Part shown: one piece after another, positions 1-10,000 of the stretch
Layout: the number at the start of each line of letters is the position of its first letter
How positions within the stretch are numbered: position 1 is the stretch's first letter
IMG/VR virus record: IMGVR_UViG_3300046516_000095
Span: 1-45,684 of that record
Length of the DNA: 45,684 nucleotides
DNA from: a virus
Direction: 5' to 3' (one strand)
Notes under the pieces: generated by a model
What the model saw: the letters and a program-made list of their open reading frames with translations, nothing else
Told to the model about the DNA's origin: nothing
Database searches by the model: none
Translations under genes and position numbers: made by a program

Positions 1-265
1 CGAGGTTCTCGTTCTTGAGCTTCGCCACGGTCTTCTTGATCGGCTCCTGGAACACGTCATATCCATCGCGGTACCACTTGTCTACGAGGGCCGCAGGGAT
101 GGAGGCTACGTGCATCATTTCGCGCTCCCGCACGTTGTGGGAGGCAAGGCGCTTGTCGGCCAGTGATTGCAGGAGGGAGTCGGGGATTACTTGATGCGTC
201 TCGATGATGTGGCCGTCCACGTTGGACTGGACCGACACGTTGACGCCATTGTCGAGTTGGATCAT
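1..265 (-). CDS. Small virion-operon protein, partial (allele A)
   Basis: First 88 residues of the protein seen complete at 44911-45207; the C-terminal ~10 residues run off the left edge. It lies directly downstream of the capsid gene, so it is probably a minor head or head-tail protein, but I recognise no family. The first ~35 residues differ from the other allele at about a third of positions (MIQLDNGVNV here, MLKLDNGVSV there). The segment around VREREMMHVASIPAALVD is almost identical in both, so that part is probably the functional core. Confidence 0.7.
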   Translation of the reverse strand, partial: MIQLDNGVNVSVQSNVDGHIIETHQVIPDSLLQSLADKRLASHNVREREMMHVASIPAALVDKWYRDGYDVFQEPIKKTVAKLKNENL

Positions 266-759
266 GGGGAAGAAAAAGGCCGATGCGCGGCGAGAGTGGA
301 CCGGCACCGGCTGTAAAGGAATTTGGAGAGGCCGCGAGTGGGCCTCAGAAGGGAACTACAGGGGCGGAAGGAGGCACACGTCCTCTCCCCTCTTACCCGT
401 CACGGACGGACCCCAGGGCCATTACTGGCCGATGGTGACGTTCGAACCCGTCAGGCCACGGATTGCAGCCGACGCCTTCTGGTTCAGGTGCTTCAGCGAG
501 AACTCGCCAATCAACTGCGTGCGGTTCGCATCGCCGGTCACTGCGAGCGGGATACGGGTCCACGGACGCAGCACAGCGATCTTCCAGTACTCCGGAGCGA
601 ACAGGAGTGCCGAGTCGGCCTTCATGAAGCGGTTCAGCACGACCTTCTGCTCACCGAACGGCGAGACGTACAGATCGACCACGTTGACGACCGTCTTGTC
701 TGCCGAGCCATCGAAGAAGCGCGTACGGCCAGCAGCAGCCGTGAAGCCTGCCACGGTGA
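1..759. repeat. Left copy of end redundancy (allele A)
   Basis: This stretch matches 44943-45684 as a diverged copy. Both contain the 98-aa gene and the C-terminal part of the capsid gene in the same order. The intergenic part is 17 bases longer here (265 to 422 versus 45207 to 45347) and the small gene differs at many residues. From base 633 to 759 it is identical to the last 127 bases of the window. This is best explained by circularity or terminal redundancy plus strain variation, not by two capsid genes. Confidence 0.85.
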
Positions 760-1366
760 GCGAGTCACCCGGCTTGATCATCATGATCTTCGCTTCGCCG
801 CCGCCTTCATACAGCTTCTGGTTCGCGGTCAGGATGTCGTTTTCCGACAGAGCAACCGGGGTTGCCGTGTGGTCGATCACGTTGCCCGCGTCGATCAGCG
901 CTGCACCCGTGGCACCCGTGCCGAACACGTTGCCGAACTTGCGGGCCGTGGTCTCGTTACCGACCGCAGCGTTCTGCGCCGTACCGATGAGTGCGTACTC
1001 GAGTTCACGCTTCAGTTCTGCCGACTTCTTCGAGAGTTGCAGTGCCGTTTCCTTGGCGCGACCGTAGGTGCTGATCTTGTCAGCCGTGTTGGACACGCGG
1101 ACCGTCTTCGTGAGGATCTGCGTGTAGTTCGACAGCATCGTGGTAGCGTTCATTGCGCTATCCGAAGCATCTGCGCCTTCAACTGCAGCGTTCGAACCGA
1201 CTGCCGCGAGGCTGTCTTCTTGCCACTGGAACAACGTGTTGTGGACCGATTCGGTCTTCACCAACGTCTGGAAGGGGGTATTCGTCGGGCTGATGTTCGA
1301 GATCACGTCCGAAATATCTTCCTTCACGCCGACCATATCGTACGTCTTGAATGCAGTGCTGCTCAT
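422..1366 (-). CDS. Major capsid protein, SU10/DUF5309-like
   Basis: 314-aa protein predicted to form the HK97-fold shell. The N-terminus has the pattern of the SU10-type major head protein family: a VGVKEDISDVISNISPTNTPF segment, meaning an early 'EDxSD...ISPTxTPF' motif. The C-terminal half is rich in beta structure (e.g. VDLYVSPFGEQKVVLNRFM). It follows the scaffold gene and precedes a small gene and the adaptor, the usual head-gene order. An AGGA ribosome site precedes the ATG at 1366, and a 7-bp hairpin lies just upstream at 1391-1421. Assignment rests on recognised sequence style and gene order. Confidence 0.88.
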   Translation of the reverse strand: MSSTAFKTYDMVGVKEDISDVISNISPTNTPFQTLVKTESVHNTLFQWQEDSLAAVGSNAAVEGADASDSAMNATTMLSNYTQILTKTVRVSNTADKISTYGRAKETALQLSKKSAELKRELEYALIGTAQNAAVGNETTARKFGNVFGTGATGAALIDAGNVIDHTATPVALSENDILTANQKLYEGGGEAKIMMIKPGDSLTVAGFTAAAGRTRFFDGSADKTVVNVVDLYVSPFGEQKVVLNRFMKADSALLFAPEYWKIAVLRPWTRIPLAVTGDANRTQLIGEFSLKHLNQKASAAIRGLTGSNVTIGQ

Positions 1367-1390
1367 TGTGTGTATTCCTAAAGATGGAGT

Positions 1391-1421
1391 GAGGGCCGCG
1401 AGGATGTGTGTGCGGCCCTTG
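1391..1421 (-). other. Hairpin between scaffold and capsid genes
   Basis: GGGCCGC and GCGGCCC form a perfect 7-bp stem with a ~12-nt loop in the leftward transcript, just upstream of the capsid ribosome site. There is no T-tract, so it is not a normal terminator. It could be an RNA processing or stabilising element that raises capsid expression relative to upstream genes. Confidence 0.4.
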
Positions 1422-1441
1422 GGGTACTTGAGAGTGTTGGG

Positions 1442-2479
1442 TTAAGACCAGCGAGCCATGAACAAGTCCGCAGCGTCCTCGGTGGATCCCGACTTCGCCA
1501 GGCGCTGCTTGAGCTTCGTGGTGGTGTCGACCTTGTTGGCCGACGAGGAGACAACCTTGTTGGGCTTGAGGACCTTGGCGGGAGTCTTGTTGACCTTCTT
1601 GGTCACTACCGACTTCGCCTGGTCAAACTTCATTGCCTTGTACATCATCTCGAGAGCGAACTGATCGACCACTCCGTTGACTACGTGCTCGGGCATTCCC
1701 TTGGAGACCGCATACGACCGCACCTCTTCATACGTCTTCGGGTTCCACCCATTGACGTTCTTCGAGAGGTACTCGACGGCCTTGGTCGCCGCTTCCTTGA
1801 CTTGCTTCTGGCGTTGATCGTTCGCAGTTGCAACGAACTGGTCAACTTCCTGGGTGATGAAACGCACTTCCTCGTAGGCTGCCTGGGCCTCGGCGCGAAG
1901 GGCTGCGAAAGAATCAGCGTCCAGTTGCTTGCTTGCGACCAGCATGTCGATCTTCGCGTAAGGCTCCCATCGGGCCAGGGCCTTCTGGTGGAGGCGATCA
2001 AGCTGTGCTGCTGCCTTCTGGTTTGCTTCTTCCACTACCTTGCGCTGGGCCGCGACTTGCTGCGACTTCTGCGTCAGTGCCGCCTCTTGACCATAAAGGC
2101 GCTTCAGATCCTTCACGGATACCTCGAGGTCCTTGTCGTCGACCTTGAGCTTGACCACAGCATCGTCGTCGAGAACCTTGCCCTTCTTGGGCTTGGCTTC
2201 CTCGGCTTCTTCGCCTTCGTCTTGCTCTTCGTCCGACTCCTCGGCCTCTTGAGGGTCCTCTTCGGCTTCCTCTGCTTCTTCGGGGTCTTCTTCGGCTTCC
2301 TCCCGCTCGACTGGTTCATCATCCTCGTCGCTCGGGTCTTCGTCCTCAGGGTCTTCGGATGCCGTTGCCGGGTCCTCTTCACTCCATCGGTTCAGAAATT
2401 CGTTGGCTGCGTCAGCTTCGTCTAATGCTTCGAATGACGGCGCAGCATCAGCCACGCCCGATTGGGTGGTGGTCGTCAT
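1442..2479 (-). CDS. Scaffolding / capsid assembly protein
   Basis: 345-aa protein. Residues ~30-95 are an extreme Glu/Asp-rich, disordered stretch. A central segment (VVKLKVDDKDLEVSVKDL, then KRLYGQEAALTQKSQQVAAQ) and long Gln/Ala-rich helices follow, and the C-terminus is basic and Lys-rich (residues ~280-330). An acidic N-terminus, helical middle and basic coat-binding tail are typical of podovirus scaffolds. It sits immediately before the capsid gene, the canonical place. No protease domain is visible. Confidence 0.82.
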   Translation of the reverse strand: MTTTTQSGVADAAPSFEALDEADAANEFLNRWSEEDPATASEDPEDEDPSDEDDEPVEREEAEEDPEEAEEAEEDPQEAEESDEEQDEGEEAEEAKPKKGKVLDDDAVVKLKVDDKDLEVSVKDLKRLYGQEAALTQKSQQVAAQRKVVEEANQKAAAQLDRLHQKALARWEPYAKIDMLVASKQLDADSFAALRAEAQAAYEEVRFITQEVDQFVATANDQRQKQVKEAATKAVEYLSKNVNGWNPKTYEEVRSYAVSKGMPEHVVNGVVDQFALEMMYKAMKFDQAKSVVTKKVNKTPAKVLKPNKVVSSSANKVDTTTKLKQRLAKSGSTEDAADLFMARWS

Positions 2480-2484
2480 GTGTT

Positions 2485-2730
2485 TTACTCTTCAGTGGGG
2501 GAAAGGAGCGAGTCTTTTTGCGTGACCCAACTCCGAAGTTCGTTCGTGATGTCCTGCAGCGCCCGAAGCTGGAAGAAGCGGTTCTCTCGCAACTCCTTGG
2601 CGTTCAGGTCGCTTGCAGTGATCTCGGCGAAATATTGGTTGTAGAGTTCGTTCACCGAAGTGATGAACGCCTCGTTTGCTAGAAGCTCCTCTGCAGCAGT
2701 GCCGCGTTGGAGCATTAGGGTTTGGTCCAT
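2485..2730 (-). CDS. Small protein between portal and scaffold
   Basis: 81-aa, predominantly helical protein (MDQTLMLQRGTAAEELLANE...). The ATG at 2730 directly follows the portal stop, so the two are translationally coupled. Similar small helical proteins occur at this place in related podoviruses, but I cannot name a function. It may help portal incorporation or head assembly. Confidence 0.7.
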   Translation of the reverse strand: MDQTLMLQRGTAAEELLANEAFITSVNELYNQYFAEITASDLNAKELRENRFFQLRALQDITNELRSWVTQKDSLLSPTEE

Positions 2731-4785
2731 TTAGGTCCTGAGAACCGCTTGGGTTTGCGGCGGGTTCTTCTCCATCTCCTTCTCGGCCAGGTGAAGCTCT
2801 TGCGTGTGCAGTGCTGCTGTGGACTCGGCCACGAACTGCTTCACATCTACCTCGCGACCCTTGATGACCTGCTCCATCTGCATCTGCATCTTCTCCAGTT
2901 GGAGCTTGAGCATCTCGATCTGAGCGTGTTGGTCGGTCTTCTTCGCGGAGGTTTGAGCCACGGACTCCTGGACTTGGACCTTGCGCTGCTCCAACTGCAT
3001 CTCCTGTACCTTGAACGGGTCAGGCTGCGGGGGCGGCAGGGTCTTCGGATCCGTGAGGAACTGGTTGACTTGTTTGATGCCTGTCTTCTCGAGGGCAGTC
3101 TTGAACACGGCGTATCGGTTGGCCTCGGTGTAGAGGCGTGCGTTACCCGGGTCAGCGGCAAGCGTCGAGTGGATCGTGAGGAACTTCATCGCCTCTTGCT
3201 GTTGCTCGTTGTACCCGAGCTTCAGTTCGACGGTACATGTCACCTCTTCCGACCATTCCGTCGGATCGACCTGCACGAAGTTGCCAGCGATGCGGACCAC
3301 CTTCGTCTGCTTCTCGTTCAGAAGGACCAGGCGGTACACCTCGAGGTACAACTCCTTGACGAAGTGGTTCGCGAAGTTCCGAGCGATGATCTTCTCGCGC
3401 TGCTGCGACAGGCTGACCATGTCGTTCAGGGATGCCTGCGAGTTCTGCTTCGAGATGGCGTCCTTGTTCAGGCCTTGGGACAGCCGCGACACACCTGTAA
3501 CCTCTTCCTTGTCCTCGTCCAACATCTGGATCGTTTGGAATACGAAGGGATTCAGGCCCGACTGCGGCATCGGGAGGATGCCATCGGGGCGCGACACGTT
3601 GACCAGGCCGCCGACGCGGTTCTCCAAGAGTTCCTTGGGGTTCTGCACGGCACCCTTGACCACCATGAGGCGGGGGTTGTTGGTGATGACCGTGTGATCC
3701 AGGATGCCTCGGACGAGCACCGTGCGGGCGTTCTGCGTCGGGATGACGCGGGCCGCATAGTTGCCACCATAGAATGCATGGGGGAGCGGCAGCGGCGTGA
3801 AGCAGATGAACGGCTTGCGGTCGACTTGCTCCTTGTCGAGCAGGACGTCCGTACCGGCCAGCGTGATCTTCCACAGCTTCGCCTGCCCCGTGCCATCCAT
3901 GTCGATTGGCATGTAGGCTTCGGTGATGAGAACGTGTTCAGTCTGCTCCTGGTCCTGATCCTCCTCGAGGTTGGTCACTCCGGTGCCAATGTCTTCGAAG
4001 CGGGCGAGCCGTTCGGGGGACATGGACAACTCGTCGTCATCGTTCGTTCCGACGCTGTAGACCAGTTCCTTGTCGTAGCCCATGGCGATCAACTCGGACT
4101 TCGTCTTGCGGGTCCGGTGGGCCACGAAGTGGGCCTCCTCGATGCTGGGGGCCGTCGAGGTGATGAGGAATTCCTCGGGTGCTATGGGGACGTAGCGGAC
4201 CTGGGACTTGTCGATCAAGCGCGTGATGGTGCCGCTGAACAGGCCCGTATCAGGGTCGTGCTCGGCCTTCACTTCCTTAACGTCTTCCTGGGACTGGAGC
4301 ATCTCGAGGGAGTCGACGTCTACATCACTGAACTCCTCTTCCTGCTCTTCCTCACGCTTGTCCCAGAACACCTTGACGATGCCCGTGCGGGCCATGAGGC
4401 CGTCTTGGATCACCGAGGCGAACGTGCCGTAGCTGTCGTTCTGACGGTGGATCACGTAGTCCGCGTACTCCGTTGCGATCCGCATGGGTTCGACGTCATT
4501 GTCGGTCTGCGGGTCGAACGATACGATTTTGTTGCCTGCGCTGAAGGTCTCCAAGAGCACAGCCTTGAGGGACTCCACCGCATCGAACACGTCCATTGAG
4601 ACGTACTTCGAATTACCTGCGTGGGAAGGAGCGGGCTTTTCGCCATGGTAGTACTCCATGACCTTCTTGCGCTCGTCGGACAGCTTCGATGAGTAGTACT
4701 CGACACTGGAGGTGGAGTACTTCTCGACGAGAGCCTTGAGTTCCGATTCCGACACAGGCTTGAACTTCTTGGAAGCCTTAGCCAT
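2731..4785 (-). CDS. Portal protein (P22-like podovirus portal)
   Basis: 684-aa protein predicted to form the dodecameric portal through which DNA is packaged and ejected. The N-terminus (YYSSKLSDERKKVMEYYHGE, later DPQTDNDVEPMRIATEYADY) matches the podovirus portal family with long C-terminal extensions. Residues from ~560 are helical, Gln/Glu-rich and coiled-coil-like, as expected for a barrel domain. It overlaps the terminase large subunit start by one base (4785). Confidence 0.88.
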   Translation of the reverse strand: MAKASKKFKPVSESELKALVEKYSTSSVEYYSSKLSDERKKVMEYYHGEKPAPSHAGNSKYVSMDVFDAVESLKAVLLETFSAGNKIVSFDPQTDNDVEPMRIATEYADYVIHRQNDSYGTFASVIQDGLMARTGIVKVFWDKREEEQEEEFSDVDVDSLEMLQSQEDVKEVKAEHDPDTGLFSGTITRLIDKSQVRYVPIAPEEFLITSTAPSIEEAHFVAHRTRKTKSELIAMGYDKELVYSVGTNDDDELSMSPERLARFEDIGTGVTNLEEDQDQEQTEHVLITEAYMPIDMDGTGQAKLWKITLAGTDVLLDKEQVDRKPFICFTPLPLPHAFYGGNYAARVIPTQNARTVLVRGILDHTVITNNPRLMVVKGAVQNPKELLENRVGGLVNVSRPDGILPMPQSGLNPFVFQTIQMLDEDKEEVTGVSRLSQGLNKDAISKQNSQASLNDMVSLSQQREKIIARNFANHFVKELYLEVYRLVLLNEKQTKVVRIAGNFVQVDPTEWSEEVTCTVELKLGYNEQQQEAMKFLTIHSTLAADPGNARLYTEANRYAVFKTALEKTGIKQVNQFLTDPKTLPPPQPDPFKVQEMQLEQRKVQVQESVAQTSAKKTDQHAQIEMLKLQLEKMQMQMEQVIKGREVDVKQFVAESTAALHTQELHLAEKEMEKNPPQTQAVLRT

Positions 4786-6350
4786 TAAATCATTTCGATG
4801 TAGAAGTCATCTGTACTCTCAACAGGAGTAAAGCGACCTTCGTGGATGAAATTCGCGATTGCGAGGGACATTACGCAGTCGTCAAAGCACCCGGGTTCCG
4901 CTTGCATCTTCCCCTCGTCGGTCACCACGTAAGTGATGAGTTCCCTGAGGGTCACCTTGTCGTTGACCTCGATGTCCTTCTCACGGAACGAAGCGCGGAG
5001 CTTGTCGATGATGAGAGGCTTGGTCTTGACGGTGGTGCGGAAGCCATAGACGACCGTCTCATCCTCTGTCTCTTTGTCGACGTGCGTCTCAAAGTACAAA
5101 TTAGGATAGGAGAGGTCTTTGCCTAGGCGGGTTGCTGTGAGAATGCCGTGGTTGTTGTTTTCCACGCCGATCTTGGCCGTGTTGAAGAACTGGCCGATCT
5201 TGTCCAACACTGTTGCGAAGTAGTCGGGGTGTACCTGGGATCGGTAGACGCCGACCTGTCGTTTCTGCGAGTCGAGGATCTGTGCTACAGACCAGTCCCC
5301 GCCCTTGTAGCCCATAGCCACGTCCGCACCGATGTAGTACGTCTCGCCGGGATCGTGGAGGCGGTAGAGAAGGAGGTCGCCGCGAGGGGCTTCCTCGAGG
5401 GACTCGCCGATCAACTCCATGCGGACCTTGATGTCCGGAGCTTTCTGGATGAGTCCGTTGATCTGCTGCGTGTGGAAGACTGGGCGGCCCGAGGTCAGGA
5501 AGGCTTCATCGGCGTGGCAGGGATACTCCTGCATGAACATCTCTTCGCCGTTGTCTGCGATCTTGTGCCGACGGAACATCAGTTGCTCGTCGTCGAGGCC
5601 GTAGAGCTTGACCAACTTGTCTTCTGCAGGGGTCCTTTCGAATCCCTTGGACACCGGCTTGCGATATTCCCGCTGGACGAACCAGGGGATGAACACAGCC
5701 TCGTATTCCGACCGGCCTTCGACCGCTGCCGTCCAGATGTTGTGGAACGGGTTGCCGATACCGTTGGCCGTGCTCTCGACGAACACGAACGTGCCGGGGT
5801 TGTTCGGGATGGCCTGCATGAGGCCGTTGATGTTGTCCTTGGACGTGGCGGGCGGGTAGAACGCTGCCTCGGACAGGTGGGCCAACTGAATGGTTTCGCC
5901 TCGACCGACACCCTCACCGCCTGCCGTAGCCACCATGTAGGAGCTATCGAGCAGGTCGAAGGAGAGTTCGCGGCGGGACGAGTATTTCGTATGGGGACGG
6001 AGGATCTCGGGGACGTTCTCGTGATACCGCTTGGCCATGTCGAACAGGGCCTTCGTGGATTCCCCGAGGTGGGTCATAACGATGGACTTGACGGCCTTGT
6101 GTTGGCTCGTCCACCAGTAGATGATCCCCTCGATGATGGTCGACAGGCCCTGCTGGCGTCCCTTGAGGACCACCACGCGGACCTTGCCGGTTGTCTGAAG
6201 CTGTCGGATGACAGTCTTCATGAAAATCTTTTGGGCGTCGTTGAGGACAAGGGGAACGACCGTCCCCTCCTTCGTTCGAATCTTGAGCGCGTGCTTGGCG
6301 TAGTACTCGAAGTCCTCGAATAGCCGCTTTCGCACGGCGTCAATACTCAT
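4785..6350 (-). CDS. Terminase large subunit
   Basis: 521-aa DNA-packaging ATPase/nuclease. A Walker A-like KGRQQGLST lies at residues ~63-71 and an FVFVESTANG ATPase segment at ~188-197. A C-terminal RNase H-like nuclease begins near residue 340 (YYIGADVAMGYKGGDWS, first acidic residue visible). The start at 6350 overlaps the small subunit stop as ATGA. Order (small subunit, large subunit, portal) and length fit the family. Confidence 0.93.
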   Translation of the reverse strand: MSIDAVRKRLFEDFEYYAKHALKIRTKEGTVVPLVLNDAQKIFMKTVIRQLQTTGKVRVVVLKGRQQGLSTIIEGIIYWWTSQHKAVKSIVMTHLGESTKALFDMAKRYHENVPEILRPHTKYSSRRELSFDLLDSSYMVATAGGEGVGRGETIQLAHLSEAAFYPPATSKDNINGLMQAIPNNPGTFVFVESTANGIGNPFHNIWTAAVEGRSEYEAVFIPWFVQREYRKPVSKGFERTPAEDKLVKLYGLDDEQLMFRRHKIADNGEEMFMQEYPCHADEAFLTSGRPVFHTQQINGLIQKAPDIKVRMELIGESLEEAPRGDLLLYRLHDPGETYYIGADVAMGYKGGDWSVAQILDSQKRQVGVYRSQVHPDYFATVLDKIGQFFNTAKIGVENNNHGILTATRLGKDLSYPNLYFETHVDKETEDETVVYGFRTTVKTKPLIIDKLRASFREKDIEVNDKVTLRELITYVVTDEGKMQAEPGCFDDCVMSLAIANFIHEGRFTPVESTDDFYIEMI

Positions 6351-6763
6351 TCGGTGTCCATATCTTTCGCCAGGTCAGCGAGGAAATCCTCGGCCTTCTT
6401 AACGTTCAGGTTGGTGTCGGTGGCGGGTTTCGCCATCGTGAAGTCGAGGAGCGTGCGGGCCGCAGCAAGGCGGTCCTTGGGACTGATGTCCGTCAGACGC
6501 ACCATGGCTACCACTGCTTCGATACCTTCACGGGCGTACTCGTCCTTGGGGATGTTGTAGCCTTTCTGTTCCATGATGTTCACTAGTTGCTTGGCTTCAG
6601 CCATGGCGTGTGCCATAACCTTCTGGCGCATGTGTTTGGTCCACCCCGCCTTGGCCCCGAAGGGCCGTTTGGGGGTAGTCTTTCTCCGGGAACGCCACTC
6701 AGCTAACTGAGCGCGCCCCTCAGGCGTCTGACTCAGCTTCGCGAAGTGACTTCCCGGGTTTTT
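6347..6763 (-). CDS. Terminase small subunit (start unresolved)
   Basis: The conserved part reads ...PFGAKAGWTKHMRQKVMAHA... with the helical segment EGIEAVVAMVRLTDISPKDR, typical of phage small terminase subunits that bind pac DNA. It ends in an ATGA overlap with the large subunit. The likely conserved frame extends upstream of the first good ATG (6631) with no ATG, GTG or TTG between 6631 and ~6763. There it meets the 3' part of the gene at 6720-7007 in the neighbouring frame, at a run of six A residues on the coding strand. So either the ATG at 6631 is used, or a +1 frameshift (programmed or an assembly indel) fuses both frames into one ~219-aa protein. An ORF in the same frame reaches 6976, but its first part looks like a shadow. 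Confidence 0.72.
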   Translation of the reverse strand, partial: KNPGSHFAKLSQTPEGRAQLAEWRSRRKTTPKRPFGAKAGWTKHMRQKVMAHAMAEAKQLVNIMEQKGYNIPKDEYAREGIEAVVAMVRLTDISPKDRLAAARTLLDFTMAKPATDTNLNVKKAEDFLADLAKDMDTE

Positions 6764-7007
6764 TCGGCCCTTTCGAGCGTCCGGTTTCGGTGCTTGCGAC
6801 ACTGGGTTTCTCGATGGTGTCCAGGCGAGTCCGTATGGACTTCTGAGCGGCCAAAAGGGTCGCCTGGGTGGTTGGGACGAGGTGGGAATGGGGGAGTTGG
6901 AAGAGGACCTCCTCCCCACATGCCAGTTTTTCCTCGTTTGTGAGCGCTGCGTCTTCCCACACACGGTCGAAGGCACGCAGCAAGTGGATAATGTCGATGA
7001 GTTTCAA
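6720..7007 (-). CDS. N-terminal piece of small terminase or small upstream protein
   Basis: 95-aa reading frame beginning MKLIDIIHLLRAFDRVWEDA, with codon use like its neighbours, so the frame is real for at least its first ~80 residues. It overlaps the terminase small subunit frame and ends shortly after a six-base homopolymer (6759-6764). It could be a separate protein. It could also be the true N-terminal domain of the small terminase if a +1 shift occurs at AAAAAAC. Confidence 0.65.
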   Translation of the reverse strand: MKLIDIIHLLRAFDRVWEDAALTNEEKLACGEEVLFQLPHSHLVPTTQATLLAAQKSIRTRLDTIEKPSVASTETGRSKGPKKPGKSLREAESDA

Positions 7008-7010
7008 GGG

Positions 7011-10000
7011 TTATTTTCCGTAGCGGATTAAAGTTTCGGCAACGCGCTTCGCTTCAATCTGCTGGTCGGTAGACGCACCCTTCATGAAGTCATCGAATGC
7101 CTTTTGGCGGGCCTCGTTGGGGTCCTTAGCACCCTTCACGTTCTTCGTGTCGATGAGTTTTGCCACCAGCTTCTTCACTTCGGAATCCTGAGCGGTCTCG
7201 AGAGCGTTCTTCTGGATGATCTGGCGCGACTCCTTGGCGGAAGTCCAGGCCTTCGGGTGCATGACGTCGTCGAGGGCCGGTGTAGCGGCTGCGGGGGCCT
7301 CGGCGGGCAGCGAGCGGCCCATAATCGCGGCCTTCTCTGCTTCCGACGGTGTCCGACTGCCAATTTCCGGCATGGCCCGCAGTGCATCCTGCAGACCGTA
7401 GTAACGGAACTTCTGGCCGCTCGAGGAGAGCATCATTGCCGCCACCTTGCCGTGGGTATCCGGGGATTCCGTAGCGAGCTTCGCGATTCCGGCCTTAACG
7501 GCTGCGGGGTCGCTGTTGCCGAGGTGGGCGAGCATCATCTTCGCGGCAGGGCTTTCGAACGTGAGACCATCGAAGTTGCCTGCGCCGATTCGACCGACCG
7601 TGTCCGACAGGTTTTGCGCTGCCACGGCCTTCGCGGCCTTCTTGGCGGTCGTTGCCTGGACGGCCTCGAGACCCTGTGCGGGCACCTGGGGACCCACTGC
7701 TGCTGCTGCTTCGGCCTGCTGGCGCATGACCTTGGCGAACTCCGACATCTGGTCCGCATTGCGCGGCGGGCCGAACTGGTTCGACATTCCGAGGAGGAAC
7801 GACGGGTCGCTGGCCTGCTGGTCCGCAAGGGCCTGCTTCTGGGCCAGTTGGGTCTTCAGGTTCGCCTGGGACGCTGCTTGAGCCTGGGCCTGTTGGGCCT
7901 CGAGGGCCGCACGCTGCGCCGGGGAGATCTGAGGACCCATGCGGGCCGCAAGCTGCTCGGCCTGCTGCTTGGCGTAAGCCTGTGCTGCCTTGGCCTGGGT
8001 TGCGTTCATCTGTGGACCCACCGAAGCCTCTGCTTGCGCGGCTTGCTGGGACTGTTGAGCCATACCAGCACGGTTCGCCTGTCCAGATTGTTGAGCGCGG
8101 AACATGTAGTCCCTTGCTGCCGCTTGGGCCTCTGGGGTGAACGGGTTTGCGGCTTGGGCTTGCTGGCGTGCCTGCTGGGCAGCTGCTTGGGCACGTTGGA
8201 AAGCGCTGTCGCCCTGCTTGAATCCTCGGGCGTCCTGGCCTGCCGTATGGGCTGCTGCACGGGCTGCTTGGGCCGCTTGCGCAGCTTGGGCGAGACCTTG
8301 GGCGCTCTGGTTAGCGGTGCCCTGCCCGAAGCGCTTGAGGAACGCCTGGGCCATGGGGCCTTGCTGCAGAGCCGACTCGATGTTCGCTGTACGGTTCGTA
8401 CGCCCACCGAGCAGCGCACCCATCACGTAGTGACGTACCGGGGCTAGCGTGAGAAGACTTCCACCAGGGACCACATGGGAGACCGCGTGCAGAGCACCGT
8501 TGTCGACCAACATGCGGGCGAGGCTGGCCACCTTCCCCAGGTTCGCAGGGGTCGGTGCAGTCAGCGCAAGGGTCCGCTGGTGCATCTGGATCGCATCTGC
8601 CACCGCATCGCCGTTAGGGAGTTGGCGCAGGGCGCTGATCTGGTCGTCGCTGAGCCCTCGGGCACGGTTGAGGGCGTTCAGGAGAGTCTGTCGGTCCTCC
8701 GTCTTCGGCATCTGGCGAAGCTGGTCGGCAGCTTCCTGAGTGTAGCGGCGAGCAAGTGCATTGGCATCGGCTGGGACTAGCTTCGCGCCCTCCTGCGTCG
8801 CGCGACTGTTCATCGCCTGGAGATCAGAGAGGATCTGGGCGTCGCGCTGCCCCCCCTCTACGCTGCCTGCCTTCAGCAGGAACGAGTTTGAGAGTTGGTT
8901 GTCGGTAGCCTTCGTGAAGGCACCACCAAGCCCGCCTCCGACCGCTCCGAGGCCCATGCCAGTTGCAAGCTGCCCTGGGGTGACGTCGTCGAGGTAGTTT
9001 GCGTGGCCGAGGACCTGTGCGGCACCCTCGGTCATCCCTGCGGCACCACCGGCCATCACTCGGGCAGCACGGGAGGCCGTGGGAACGGCTTCGATGGCCT
9101 TGTTGACCAAGGAGATGTCACCCGCACCAGGCACGAAGGCCGAGCCGATCTGGCCAGTTAGGAACGCCGGAGACTTGTCCTCGTAGTCCTGCACTTGGCC
9201 AAGGACGTTATGGTAGCGATCCGAGAACGACCCGCCATCTTGGTAGTTGACAGCCGCGTTGAGGGCTGCACCGGCCTTGTCGGCCATACCAAACGTGAGG
9301 CCATCGACCGCACCGTGTGCTGCGTTACCGAGGGCTTCGATGGGTGAGTCGGTGATCTCGTCCGCAGCACGTTGGAACCACCCCTTCTGCGGCTGTTGGG
9401 CTGCTTGCTCAGCTGCGATCTGCGCCGGGGACTTCTGGCCTGGGAGAGCGAACTGGGTGTTGTCGCTCGGGGGAGGTGCGCCGTATCCGTTAGGGTCCGG
9501 GTTCGCGGGGGCGGAAGCGGCTTGAGCGGACTGTCCAGAGGGCGCTCCTTGGGCCTGTACTGCACCTGAGGCTACCTGGGAATTGCCTGCGTCTTGCGGG
9601 GCCTGCTGGGGCGCTGTGGACGCGTCAGAAGAGGCATCAGCGAGCGGGAAGTTGTCCCACCAGTTCCCCTTCTCGATCCGACCAGCGACCTGTTGGCCAT
9701 ACTGGAGGGTCGTTGGGGCGTTGGGGTTCCGGGGATCACTAACTGCGATGCCCTTCTGTGCTTTGTCGATTGCGCCAGGGCCACCGTAGTAGCCTGCGGC
9801 TGTCAGCGCGGGGTCACCCCCGGCCTTCTCCGACAACTGCTTGATGTACCGGACACCTGCTCTAGCATTGTCGACAGGGTTATTGATGTCCCATCCTTTG
9901 TCGGCAACGGAGTGAAACGTCGCGGGGATAATCTGCATCCCGCCGTGGGCGTCCGCGTTGGACGTCTTCGTGTTCTTGCCGCTTCCGGACTCTTGCTGAT

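Noticed and set aside
2722-4599. Long open frame antisense to the portal gene
   Set aside because: Same effect of GC-rich codon usage; the portal frame has clear family features.
6757-6764. Classic -1 frameshift heptamer A AAA AAC in the small terminase region
   Set aside because: The heptamer is in register with the terminase frame, whose upstream part looks like a shadow, so a -1 shift would move away from the conserved part. A +1 shift or indel is what would join the two good frames.
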